Shown: positions 56,394-63,917 of the stretch, in pieces | Position numbering within the stretch: the stretch's first letter is position 1 | Layout of the letters: each line of letters starts with the position of its first letter | From: Azospirillum baldaniorum | GTDB taxonomy: Bacteria > Pseudomonadota > Alphaproteobacteria > Azospirillales > Azospirillaceae | DNA length: 64,000 nucleotides | Assembly: GCF_003119195.2 (NCBI RefSeq) | Contig: NZ_CP022262.1 | Coordinates: forward strand, 629,001-693,000 | Direction of reading: 5' to 3' | The notes under the pieces: generated by a model | Seen by the model: only the letters and a program-made list of their open reading frames with translations | What the model was told of the DNA's origin: nothing | The model's database searches: none | Position numbers and translations under genes: made by a program

Positions 56394-57899
56394 ATGCCTC
56401 TTCTCTCCCGTGAATCGCTCGCCGCCGGCGCCTTCGATGTGGCGCACACGGCGGGCGCCCCGCGGCTGCCCGTCACCATCCTTCAGATCGGCGACGGCAA
56501 CTTCCTGCGCGGCTTCGTCGATTGGATGGTGGACGTCGCCAACGGCGCCGGGCTGATGAGCGCCGGGGTCGCCATCGCCCAGCCGCTGGACCAGGGCGTC
56601 GCCGGCCTGCTGAACGCGCAGGAGGGGCTCTACACCGTCCTGCTGCGCGGCATCGAGCAGGGCAAGGAGGTCGAATCCCGCCGGGTGGTGAGCTGCGTGT
56701 CCGACGCGCTGAACCCTTACGCGGAGTGGGACCGCATGCTGGCCCTCGCCACGTCCCCGGCGCTGCGCTTCCTGGTGTCCAACACGACGGAGGCTGGCAT
56801 CGCCGACGTGGCGGAGCCCTACACCCCCGGCGCCTGCCAGCAGAGCTTCCCGGCCAAGGTCGCGGCGCTGCTGCACGCCCGCTTCACCGCGCTGGGCGGC
56901 ACGCCGGACAGCGGCCTCGTCCTGCTGCCCTGCGAGCTGATTGAGGCCAACGGCGCCAAGCTGAAGCGGATCGTCCTGGCCCACGCCAAGCGCTGGGGCC
57001 TGGAATCCGGCTTCGCCGCCTGGGTCGAGGCGCACAACCATTTCCTGAACACGCTGGTCGACCGCATCGTCCCCGGCTACCCGCGCGACGAGGCTGAGGC
57101 ACTCGCCGCAACGTGGGGCTATGAAGACCCGCTGGCCGTGACCGGCGAACCGTTCCACGTCTGGGTCATCGAAGGCCCGGCGGCCCTGGCCGAGGAGTTC
57201 CCGCTGCACAAGGCCGGGCTGAACGTGGTCTGGACCGACGACCTGAAGCCCTACCGCACCCGCAAGGTGCGCATCCTGAACGGCGCCCACACCGCCAGCG
57301 CGCTCGCCGCCTTCGTGGCGGGAGTGGACACGGTGAAGGGCATGATGGACGACGCAACCCTGTCCGCCTACCTGAACACGGTGATGTTCGGGGAGATCGT
57401 GCCCTTCGTGCCCCTGCCGGACGCCGAGCGCCAGGACTACGCCCGCACCATCATGGAGCGCTTCGGCAATCCCTACATCCGGCACGAGCTGATCGCCATC
57501 GCGCTGAACTCGGTGTCGAAGTGGCAGGTCCGCGTCCTGCCCAGCTTGAAGGACTACGCCGCCGCCCATGGCGAGGCGCCGGACGGCCTGTCCTTCTCGC
57601 TGGCCGCCCTACTGCGCTTCTACAAGGGCACGCTGGCGGCGGACGGCGCCTGCACCGGCACCCGCGACGCCGGTCCCTATCCGATCCGAGACGACGCGGC
57701 GGTGCTGACGGCGCTGTCCGGCGCCTGGGCCGCGCATGGCGGCGACCCGGCGGCGCTGGTGGACGCCGTGCTGTCCAACGCCGCGCTGTGGGGCGAGGAC
57801 CTGACCCGCATCCCCGGTCTGGCCCACCGCACCGCCGTCCATCTGGCGGTGATCGAGGAGCGGGGCATGCGCGGCGCTTTGGAAGCACTGGTGAGCTGA
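56394..57899 (+). CDS. uxaB: Tagaturonate reductase
   Basis: NADH-dependent altronate oxidoreductase of the polyol/mannitol dehydrogenase family, 501 residues; reduces D-tagaturonate to D-altronate in galacturonate catabolism. Sequence text similar to E. coli UxaB: LQIGDGNFLRGFVDWM, the VSNTTEAGIADV and PCELIEANGAKLKRIVL regions, STLVDRIVPGYPRDEAE-like text (here NTLVDR), and the catalytic lysine segment RKVRILNGAHTA. The ATG is at 56394; the upstream open frame is a shadow of galM. UxaA and UxaC are not in the window, so the pathway must be completed elsewhere. Confidence 0.88.
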   Translation: MPLLSRESLAAGAFDVAHTAGAPRLPVTILQIGDGNFLRGFVDWMVDVANGAGLMSAGVAIAQPLDQGVAGLLNAQEGLYTVLLRGIEQGKEVESRRVVSCVSDALNPYAEWDRMLALATSPALRFLVSNTTEAGIADVAEPYTPGACQQSFPAKVAALLHARFTALGGTPDSGLVLLPCELIEANGAKLKRIVLAHAKRWGLESGFAAWVEAHNHFLNTLVDRIVPGYPRDEAEALAATWGYEDPLAVTGEPFHVWVIEGPAALAEEFPLHKAGLNVVWTDDLKPYRTRKVRILNGAHTASALAAFVAGVDTVKGMMDDATLSAYLNTVMFGEIVPFVPLPDAERQDYARTIMERFGNPYIRHELIAIALNSVSKWQVRVLPSLKDYAAAHGEAPDGLSFSLAALLRFYKGTLAADGACTGTRDAGPYPIRDDAAVLTALSGAWAAHGGDPAALVDAVLSNAALWGEDLTRIPGLAHRTAVHLAVIEERGMRGALEALVS

Positions 57900-57929
57900 G
57901 TCCCTTAAGCCACACGGCTCTTCATAACC

Positions 57930-58035
57930 CTCTCCCCTCTGGGGAGAGGGTGGCCCGCAGGGCCGGTGAGGGGGTTGCGCATGGCACTAACGTTTGGCAC
58001 AAGCGCACCCCCCTCTCCCCGGAGGGGAGAGGGGA
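57930..58035. repeat. Palindromic repeat, copy C (after uxaB)
   Basis: Starts with the same CCCTCTCCCC/GGGGAGAGGG hairpin, small GGCCC/GGGCC hairpin and GTGAGGGGG arm as copy B, but the right half is shortened: the CAC-CCTAA-CCCT part is missing and the closing hairpin follows the C run directly. It lies about 30 bp after the uxaB stop. Confidence 0.85.
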
Positions 58036-58053
58036 GCACCCCACACCCACAAC

Positions 58054-58077
58054 CGCTATATACCTTCGCGTACAACG
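58054..58077 (+). promoter_or_regulatory. ModE-like molybdate box
   Basis: CGCTATATA followed by CCTTCGCGTACAACG resembles the E. coli modA operator (CGTTATATTGTCGCCTACATAACG) at most conserved positions, including the TATA and TACA-ACG halves. It lies about 90 bp before the ModA-like gene and just after repeat C, supporting regulation by molybdate-loaded ModE. Confidence 0.55.
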
Positions 58078-58169
58078 GCCTGTTGACAGCATTCCACCAG
58101 CGCAGTATCCGAATCAATACAGCGTCGGGCGAGTCGTCATTCCGCAACGAACCGAAGGAAACCGTGTCC

Positions 58170-58937
58170 ATGCGTTTGAAAGCCCTCGCCCTCGCCTTCG
58201 GGCTGCTGGCCCTCCAGACCGCCGCCCAGACCACCGCGGCAGCGGCCCAGGACCTCCACGCCTATGTCGGCGCCGGTCTCCGCCCGCCGGTGGACGCGCT
58301 GATTGAGGACTTCCGCAAGGAAACCGGGATCACCGTGACGGCCGAGTATGGCGGGTCGGGCCAGCTTCTCGCCCGCTTCGCCGAGACGAGGACCGGCGAC
58401 CTGTTCATCCCCGGCACGACCTTCTACACCGACAAACTGAAGGAGCTGGACGCCGTCGCCGACCTGACGGTGCTGGTGGTGCACGGCCCCGTGCTGGCCG
58501 TGGCACCGGGCAAGGCCGAGGCGATCCGCAGTTTCGCCGACCTCGCCAAGCCGGGCGTCCGCGTCGGGCTCGGCGACCCGCAGGCCATGGCGCTGGGCCG
58601 CACGGCGGAGGACATCCTGGACAAGTCCGGCCAGGGCGAGGCGATCCGTCGCAACGTCACCGTCCGCGCCGCGACCGTGAAGCAACTCGCCCTCTATGTG
58701 CTGGACGGCAATGTGGACGCCGCCATCATCGGCGCGTCGGAAGCCGCGCAGAACCCCGGCAAGCTGTCCGTCATCGCCATCCCGCCGGACTGGTACGAGG
58801 CCGAATACGCCCCCGTCGCCGTCCTGAAGACCAGCGCCACGCCGGACGCCGCCAAGCGCTTCGCCGACTTCCTGGCCTCGGACGCCGGCCTCGCCACCTT
58901 CCAGCGCTTCGGCTTCCCGCCCGCCCCGAAGATGTGA
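58170..58937 (+). CDS. modA: Molybdate-type periplasmic binding protein (ModA-like)
   Basis: Periplasmic anion-binding protein of the ModA group, 255 residues, with a Sec signal (MRLKALALAFGLLALQTAAQ...). Mature start DLHAYVGAGLRPPVDALIEDF and the TAEYGGSGQLLARFAET, GDPQAMALGRTAEDIL and NVDAAIIGASEA regions fit a molybdate/tungstate binder. The ATG at 58170 follows GAAGGAAACC (a GTG at 58164 is also possible). It precedes the permease gene by 3 bp. The ModE-like box upstream supports molybdate, but tungstate or another oxyanion is possible. Confidence 0.8.
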   Translation: MRLKALALAFGLLALQTAAQTTAAAAQDLHAYVGAGLRPPVDALIEDFRKETGITVTAEYGGSGQLLARFAETRTGDLFIPGTTFYTDKLKELDAVADLTVLVVHGPVLAVAPGKAEAIRSFADLAKPGVRVGLGDPQAMALGRTAEDILDKSGQGEAIRRNVTVRAATVKQLALYVLDGNVDAAIIGASEAAQNPGKLSVIAIPPDWYEAEYAPVAVLKTSATPDAAKRFADFLASDAGLATFQRFGFPPAPKM

Positions 58938-58940
58938 CGG

Positions 58941-59747
58941 ATGGGCTTCACCGCCCTGCTGGCCCTGCCGCTCGCCGTCGTCGCGCTGACGATCGCGGGC
59001 GTGCTGGGCGCCCTGCTGGCCCGCCTGCCCCTGGGCGACCTTTGGGCCGCCCTGAGCGCGGCGGAAACGCTGTTCGCGCTGCGGCTGTCGGCGCTGACCT
59101 CCGTCGCGGCGCTGGGGATCGCGCTGGCCCTCGGCCTGCCGGCGGCCTACCTGATGGCGCGGCGGCGCTTTCCGGGGAAGGTCCTGCTCGACACGCTGCT
59201 CGACGTGCCGCTGGTCATGCCGCCGCTGGTCGCCGGGCTGGGGCTGCTGTTCCTGCTCGGGCGCAACGGGCCGTTCCCGGCCCTAGGGATGGAGCTGCTG
59301 TTCTCCCCCGCGGGCGTGGTGGTGGCGTTGGCCTTCGTGTCCACCGCGGTGGTGGTGCGCACCGCCACGGCCGCCTTCCGATCCGTCGACCGTGGCTACG
59401 CCGTCGCGGCGCAGTCGCTGGGCGCCGCCCCCTGGGCGGTGTTCTGGCGGGTGGAGCTGCCGCTGGCCGCCAAGGGCATCGCGGCGGGCGCCGTGCTGGC
59501 CTGGGCGCGGGCGCTGGGCGAGTTCGGCGCCACGCTGATGGTCGCCGGGGCCACCCGCCTGAAGACCGAGACGCTGCCCATGGCCGTCTTCCTCAACATC
59601 GCGACCGGGGAGACCGGCATCGCCGTGGCCTGCGCCCTCCTGCTTCTGGCAGCGGCTCTGCTGATGCTGGTGGCGATGCGGCTGCTCGGTGCGCGACGGA
59701 GCGAACGGTTCAGCCGCGGGTCCGCAGCCGGTTGCGGACCCGCTTGA
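58941..59747 (+). CDS. modB: Molybdate-type ABC transporter permease (ModB-like)
   Basis: Inner-membrane permease of the ModB/CysT family, 268 residues, with about five or six helices and the EAA-like loop VAAQSLGAAPWAVFWRVELPLAAKGI, ending in ARALGEFGATLMVAG. Lies 3 bp after the ModA-like gene. The last 17 residues are encoded in DNA shared with the 3' end of the convergent PP-loop gene (38-bp overlap). No modC ATPase follows, which is unusual; the partner must be encoded elsewhere. Confidence 0.85.
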   Translation: MGFTALLALPLAVVALTIAGVLGALLARLPLGDLWAALSAAETLFALRLSALTSVAALGIALALGLPAAYLMARRRFPGKVLLDTLLDVPLVMPPLVAGLGLLFLLGRNGPFPALGMELLFSPAGVVVALAFVSTAVVVRTATAAFRSVDRGYAVAAQSLGAAPWAVFWRVELPLAAKGIAAGAVLAWARALGEFGATLMVAGATRLKTETLPMAVFLNIATGETGIAVACALLLLAAALLMLVAMRLLGARRSERFSRGSAAGCGPA

Positions 59748-60984
59748 GCGGCTGCTTCAGTTCCATGGCGTCGAGCAATCCCACCGCCGCCTGCCGCAGC
59801 GACGCGGCGGCGCCCTTCATCGCCCGGACAGGACGGGGCTCGAGACGGCCGGAGTCGGATTGCCCGAAGTCCGGCTGGATGGCATGCACCCGCTCCTTCA
59901 GCCGCTCCAGCCATTCCCCTTCCACCGCGTGCAGGCGGGCGTAGTCGAGGATGGAGCGGAGTTCCGCCGCCTGCGGCTCGTTGCGCACGGGGATGCCGGC
60001 GATGCGCGCGGGGTCGAGCGGCCCGTCGAAGCAGTCCGGGGCGGCCACCCCGGCGGCGGCGAAGTTCATCCGGGTTCGCACGCATTTCTCGCAGACACCG
60101 CAGTTCCGGAACTGCTGCGCACCCTCCCAGCAGACGCGCAGGGAGCGCACCGCCTCCGGATAGGCGGCGACCGCCGCGGCCTTCTCCGTCCGCGAATAGG
60201 CGGCCCCGTCATGGACAATGGAGAAGCCGTCGCCGGACAGCAGATGGTCGGCGATCGGCGTGGTGCCGTAGGGGATGACCAGCGCGTCGTAGGGCTTGGT
60301 GCTGCCGATCAGCCCGAACTCGAACTCCGCCTCATAGAGATGCAGGCAGGCCGCCAGCTCCGCCGCGTGGGAGTCCTGCCAGTTCTGGAGATGCAGCTCC
60401 TTGCTGTTGGTGCGCACCACCCGCAGGTCCAGCCCGACCAACTCGCGGAAGGGCCGGGTGCGCTCGACCAGCCGCTCGAAATCCTCGGGCCGGTCCAGCT
60501 CCACATCGAAGCCATGCACCATCAGCAGCGCGCCGACGGTGTGGCGCCGCTCCGGCGGCAGGAGCAGCCGGTGGCGCAGGATGGTGAAGGTGCTGTCCAG
60601 CCCGCTGGAATAGGCGGCGATGGCCCGCCGCCCCGGCTTGGGCGCGTTGCGGTCGACCACCGTCTCCGGGATGATCTCCACCGGCCGGTAGCGGTCGGGA
60701 CGCCAGCGCCGCCACACGCCCTGGAGCGCGTCGATGTTGTGCAGCGCCGTGCGGGTCAGCGGCCCGTGGACATGGACGGGAAGGCCCCGCTCCATGGCGT
60801 GGAACAGGACGGCCATGACCGACCCGTCCATCGGCCGGTCCGCCGCGGTCCCGGCCGGGTCCTCGAACTCGTAGACGACGCGGTGCCGGCGGCGGGTGCC
60901 GTCCTCGGACAGCAGGACGGTGCGGCGGACCAGACCGCCGCTCGCCGTCTCCTCGAATCCGATGTGCAGCCCCTTGCCCGCCAT
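59710..60984 (-). CDS. QueC-like PP-loop ATPase of unknown role
   Basis: A 424-residue protein. Residues 1-115 form an N-terminal domain I cannot place (HVHGPLTRTALHNIDALQ); about 120-310 are a PP-loop pyrophosphatase domain with the ATP motif SSGLDS at 126-131, and a zinc-type cysteine set C285, C295, C298 and C301 (CWEGAQQFRNCGVCEKC) almost as in QueC (7-cyano-7-deazaguanine synthase). A helical tail follows. It is too long for QueC and lacks other queuosine genes nearby; it follows the pyruvyl transferase gene by 73 bp on the same strand. It may activate a carboxylate for amide or nitrile formation on a glycan. Start: ATG 60984, or GTG 60996. Confidence 0.75.
   Translation of the reverse strand: MAGKGLHIGFEETASGGLVRRTVLLSEDGTRRRHRVVYEFEDPAGTAADRPMDGSVMAVLFHAMERGLPVHVHGPLTRTALHNIDALQGVWRRWRPDRYRPVEIIPETVVDRNAPKPGRRAIAAYSSGLDSTFTILRHRLLLPPERRHTVGALLMVHGFDVELDRPEDFERLVERTRPFRELVGLDLRVVRTNSKELHLQNWQDSHAAELAACLHLYEAEFEFGLIGSTKPYDALVIPYGTTPIADHLLSGDGFSIVHDGAAYSRTEKAAAVAAYPEAVRSLRVCWEGAQQFRNCGVCEKCVRTRMNFAAAGVAAPDCFDGPLDPARIAGIPVRNEPQAAELRSILDYARLHAVEGEWLERLKERVHAIQPDFGQSDSGRLEPRPVRAMKGAAASLRQAAVGLLDAMELKQPLKRVRNRLRTRG
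59716..59743. terminator. Hairpin in the modB/PP-loop overlap
   Basis: A perfect 11-bp stem (59716-59726 with 59733-59743, six-base loop) lies in the 38 bp where the ends of two convergent genes overlap, so it codes for both C-termini and can form in both transcripts. Confidence 0.55.
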
Positions 60985-61057
60985 ACCCGCCGACACCCTC
61001 TTCAGCCCATGTTCCGGGATGACAGACGGATGCGGGGCGCAAACGTTCCCGGAGCCC

Positions 61058-62095
61058 TCAGCGTTTCCAATCGGCGAGCCAGCTGTCGATGTAGTTGGTC
61101 AGCTTGCCGTAGGAGTTGTCGCGCACCTGCACCGGCAACCCCATCATCAGGGCCAGCAGCATCCCGTGCAGGCGGTTGGTGACCACGGCGTTGGCCGCGC
61201 CGAAATGGGCGACGGCCTTGCGGACCAGCCGGTCGCGGATGGGATACCAGCCGCGCAGCGGATCGGCGGGCAGCGGCACCGCGTCGTCCAGCCGGATCAG
61301 CCGGGCGGCCAGCGCGAAGCCGGCGAAATCCTCCGGCCCGCACAGGTCCTCCCAGTCGAAGACCGGCGAGTCCTGGCGCAGCCAATGGCGCCCCGCGCAT
61401 TCCTGGTCGCGCCGGGCCATGACGAGCAACGTCGTGTCATGGGCCGAACGCACCGGCGTCAGCCGCGTCGGATAGCGCGTCAGGTAATGGGCGAGGTCCG
61501 GCACCTGGATCGCCCGCTCCCCCAGAAAGGGCCGCACCAGATCGAGCGACGGCGCGTCGCGCGCCATGAAGACCAGATTGCGGTGGGCCGCCCAGCGCTT
61601 CATGTCATGGCGCAGCCGGTCCCGGTCGCGGTAGTAGACGGTCTGCGGCAGCAGCACGATGCGGCTGGATGGAAAGCTCTCCAGCACCTTCTGCCGGAAC
61701 GTCTCGTGATGGGGGTAGAGGTCGCCGAAATTGCCGCCGCCGTGCAGCAGGATCGCCGCCTGCCCGTCGCGCTGGCGGCGCAGCAGGCGCCGGGCGTTGC
61801 CCAGCGTCACCCGCTCCCGAATGTCCACACCGCCATCGGTGAACAGGGTTTCCGCCGCCTGGTTGATCAGCAGGTCCCCGACGTTCAGATGGACCGGGAT
61901 GTCCGCATAGACGGCCGGTCCGCTGCCCAGATGCGGCAGAACCGAGTCCCGCACCCGCAGCGACAGCGCCTCCAGGGCCGCAAGATCCGGGTCCAGCCAC
62001 AGGTCCGCCGCACCGGCGGCACCGCCGGCAGACCCGTCACCAGACCCTGCGGCTGAGCGCCCCCCGGCACCGCCGTCATAACACCACGTATCCAT
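61058..62095 (-). CDS. Polysaccharide pyruvyl transferase
   Basis: Transfers pyruvate from PEP to a sugar of an exopolysaccharide, forming a ketal, in the ExoV/WcaK/CsaB family. The 345-residue protein has HLNVGDLLINQAAETLF, ILLHGGGNFGDLYPHHE, the PQTVYYRDRDRLR and RDAPSLDLVRPFLG regions, and TNRLHGMLLALMMGLPV, all family landmarks. The N-terminal 30 residues are Gly/Ala-rich and may be poorly structured. The ATG at 62095 is used. First gene of a two-gene unit with the QueC-like protein. No other glycan gene is in the window. Confidence 0.85.
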   Translation of the reverse strand: MDTWCYDGGAGGRSAAGSGDGSAGGAAGAADLWLDPDLAALEALSLRVRDSVLPHLGSGPAVYADIPVHLNVGDLLINQAAETLFTDGGVDIRERVTLGNARRLLRRQRDGQAAILLHGGGNFGDLYPHHETFRQKVLESFPSSRIVLLPQTVYYRDRDRLRHDMKRWAAHRNLVFMARDAPSLDLVRPFLGERAIQVPDLAHYLTRYPTRLTPVRSAHDTTLLVMARRDQECAGRHWLRQDSPVFDWEDLCGPEDFAGFALAARLIRLDDAVPLPADPLRGWYPIRDRLVRKAVAHFGAANAVVTNRLHGMLLALMMGLPVQVRDNSYGKLTNYIDSWLADWKR

Positions 62096-62283
62096 GGCCA
62101 ATGGCCGCCCCCGCAGAAGATTGGTCCCGGAACATTGGTTGCCGCCCCCGGAGATGGAAGAGAAGTGACACGTCCCGGTCCAATGTGAATGGGAGTGATG
62201 CGTGAAAGTTCGCTCCCAAAGGAATGCGTCTGGATTTGCCGGTTTCATCCGTCCGAACCGGCGCGGGGCTTTTGCGGTAACCG

Positions 62284-62310
62284 TTCCGGCGCGGTCGGGC
62301 CGCGCCGGAA
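62284..62310 (-). terminator. Hairpin after multicopper oxidase gene
   Basis: A perfect 11-bp stem, TTCCGGCGCGG with CCGCGCCGGAA around a five-base loop, 10 bp beyond the stop of the leftward oxidase gene. It lacks a T tract. Confidence 0.55.
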
Positions 62311-62319
62311 TCTTCGTGT

Positions 62320-63843
62320 TCATATGGTTTGTTCGCACACCAATTCGGTCATCATGCCGGTCGCCATGTGCAGAAGGTTGTGACAGTGCAACGGCCAGCG
62401 CCCGGGATTGTCGGCGTCGAAGGCGATGGTGGCGGAACCGTTCGTCGGCACCAGCACCGTGTCGCGCACCGCCCCGGCCAGCGCCGTCCCGTTGAGCGCC
62501 GCCACCTGGAAATGCTGGCCGTGCAGATGCATCGGGTGGGCCATCGGGCTTTCGTTGACCATGGTGACGGTCACCCGCTGCCCCTTGAGGACGGTCAGCG
62601 GCCGATGCTCGCCGAAGGGACGGTCGTCGATGGTCCAGACATAGGGAGCCATGCCGCCGGTCAGCCGGATGGTGAAGGCCGCATCCGTGGGGCGCGGCGC
62701 CAGAGGGGCGAGCGCCGTCAGCCGCCGCTCCAGCGACAGGTCCACCGGACCGGCGGCGCCGTCCGCGAGGCCGGCGACCTTGTTCACCGTGGCGCCAGGG
62801 GTGGCGAGGATGATGCCGGTGCGCTGACGCTCCCCCTCCCGCTGCGCCAGGACGGGGAAGGCGCCGCCTTCGTCGGGAAGCCGGACGAGGATGTCCAGCC
62901 GCTGGCCCATGACCATGCCGAAGCGCCGCCCGGTCACCGGCTGCACCGGGTTGCCATCCGCCGCGACCACCGTCCCGTCGAGGGCACCGAGTTCGATGTG
63001 GAAGGCCGTCGAGGTCGCCCCGTTGATCAGCCGCAACCGGACCCGTCCGCCGCGCTCCACCCGCACCACCTCCGGGTCGTCGAACGTGCGGTCGTTGGCG
63101 AGGTAGGCGTCGTACTCCACGTCGTTCAGGTCCATGGCGGCCATGGTCATGCCGCCCATGCCCTTCATGTCCCCCATCCCCTTCATGTCCATGGAATGGT
63201 TCATCATCGGCATGGCCCCACCATGACCGCCGCCATGACCGCCGCCGTGATTCATATCGCCATGATCCATGGTGCCGCCGGTCAGCCCGGCGAGCACCTC
63301 GGCAGGGTCCTTGAAGGTGAAATCGTGCAGCAGCACGGTGACCTCCTGCGCGTCCTCGCGCCGGTCTTCGACGGTGCGGACGATCAGGGGGGCCGCCATC
63401 AGCCGCTGTTCCTGGAGGCCATGGTGCGAGTGCATCCAGTGCGTGCCGGGCCGCGGCTCGAAATCGTAGCCCTGGCTGGCGCCGTCGCGGATCAGCGGCC
63501 GGTTCGCGTCGGCCACGCCGTCCTGGGCGTAGGGCGGGGTCATGCCGTGCCAGTGGATGACGGCGTCCTCCCCGGCCCGGTTCGCCAGATCGACCAGGAA
63601 GCGCTGCCCCGGATCGAGGAACAGGCCGGAGGTGCCGTCCGGTTGGCGGATGCCGAAGACGGAGGCGGGTTTGCCCATCACCTCCAGCACGCGCCGCTCG
63701 ACGGCGAGGCGGAGGGGGGCCGCGGCCCATGCGGGGCGCACGGCCCCAGGAATCAGGGCGGGAAGAAGGGTGGACAGGCCGCCCAGCGCGGCGGCCGAAG
63801 CCGCGGACGCCAGGAAACGGCGGCGGGTCTGAAGAATCGTCAT
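62320..63843 (-). CDS. Multicopper oxidase, copper-resistance type (CopA/CueO-like)
   Basis: Periplasmic oxidase of 507 residues that oxidises Cu(I) and phenols. It has a Tat signal (QTRRRFLASAA) and the four copper motifs: HWHG (97-100), HSHHG (138-142), HPMHLHGQHF, and HCHNLLHMATGMM at the C-terminus. A Met/His-rich insert (about 192-237, with GGHGGGHGG and repeated MKGMG) should bind extra copper, as the Met-rich region of CueO does. DNA repeats of period 12 encode the GGH part. ATG 63843. Start choice and family are firm. Confidence 0.92.
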   Translation of the reverse strand: MTILQTRRRFLASAASAAALGGLSTLLPALIPGAVRPAWAAAPLRLAVERRVLEVMGKPASVFGIRQPDGTSGLFLDPGQRFLVDLANRAGEDAVIHWHGMTPPYAQDGVADANRPLIRDGASQGYDFEPRPGTHWMHSHHGLQEQRLMAAPLIVRTVEDRREDAQEVTVLLHDFTFKDPAEVLAGLTGGTMDHGDMNHGGGHGGGHGGAMPMMNHSMDMKGMGDMKGMGGMTMAAMDLNDVEYDAYLANDRTFDDPEVVRVERGGRVRLRLINGATSTAFHIELGALDGTVVAADGNPVQPVTGRRFGMVMGQRLDILVRLPDEGGAFPVLAQREGERQRTGIILATPGATVNKVAGLADGAAGPVDLSLERRLTALAPLAPRPTDAAFTIRLTGGMAPYVWTIDDRPFGEHRPLTVLKGQRVTVTMVNESPMAHPMHLHGQHFQVAALNGTALAGAVRDTVLVPTNGSATIAFDADNPGRWPLHCHNLLHMATGMMTELVCEQTI

Positions 63844-63917
63844 GATGCGGTGGTCCGTTTTTGCGAAATGCCGGCCCGGAGCGCGCGGAAAAGGCGCACC
63901 TCGGGCATGGAGTCCGG

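Noticed and set aside
17885-58035. CRISPR array from the repeated palindromes
   Set aside because: There are only three copies, tens of kilobases apart, about 120 bp long and internally palindromic; no short spacers and no cas genes.
59710-60984. Assignment of the PP-loop protein as queC or as part of a Qat/CBASS defence system
   Set aside because: It is much longer than QueC with an extra N-terminal domain, and no queuosine genes, QatA/QatB/QatD or CBASS partners are next to it.
61058-63730. 890-codon frame covering pyruvyl transferase and part of the oxidase region
   Set aside because: Only the part from ATG 62095 has family motifs; the remainder is a shadow of the multicopper oxidase gene.
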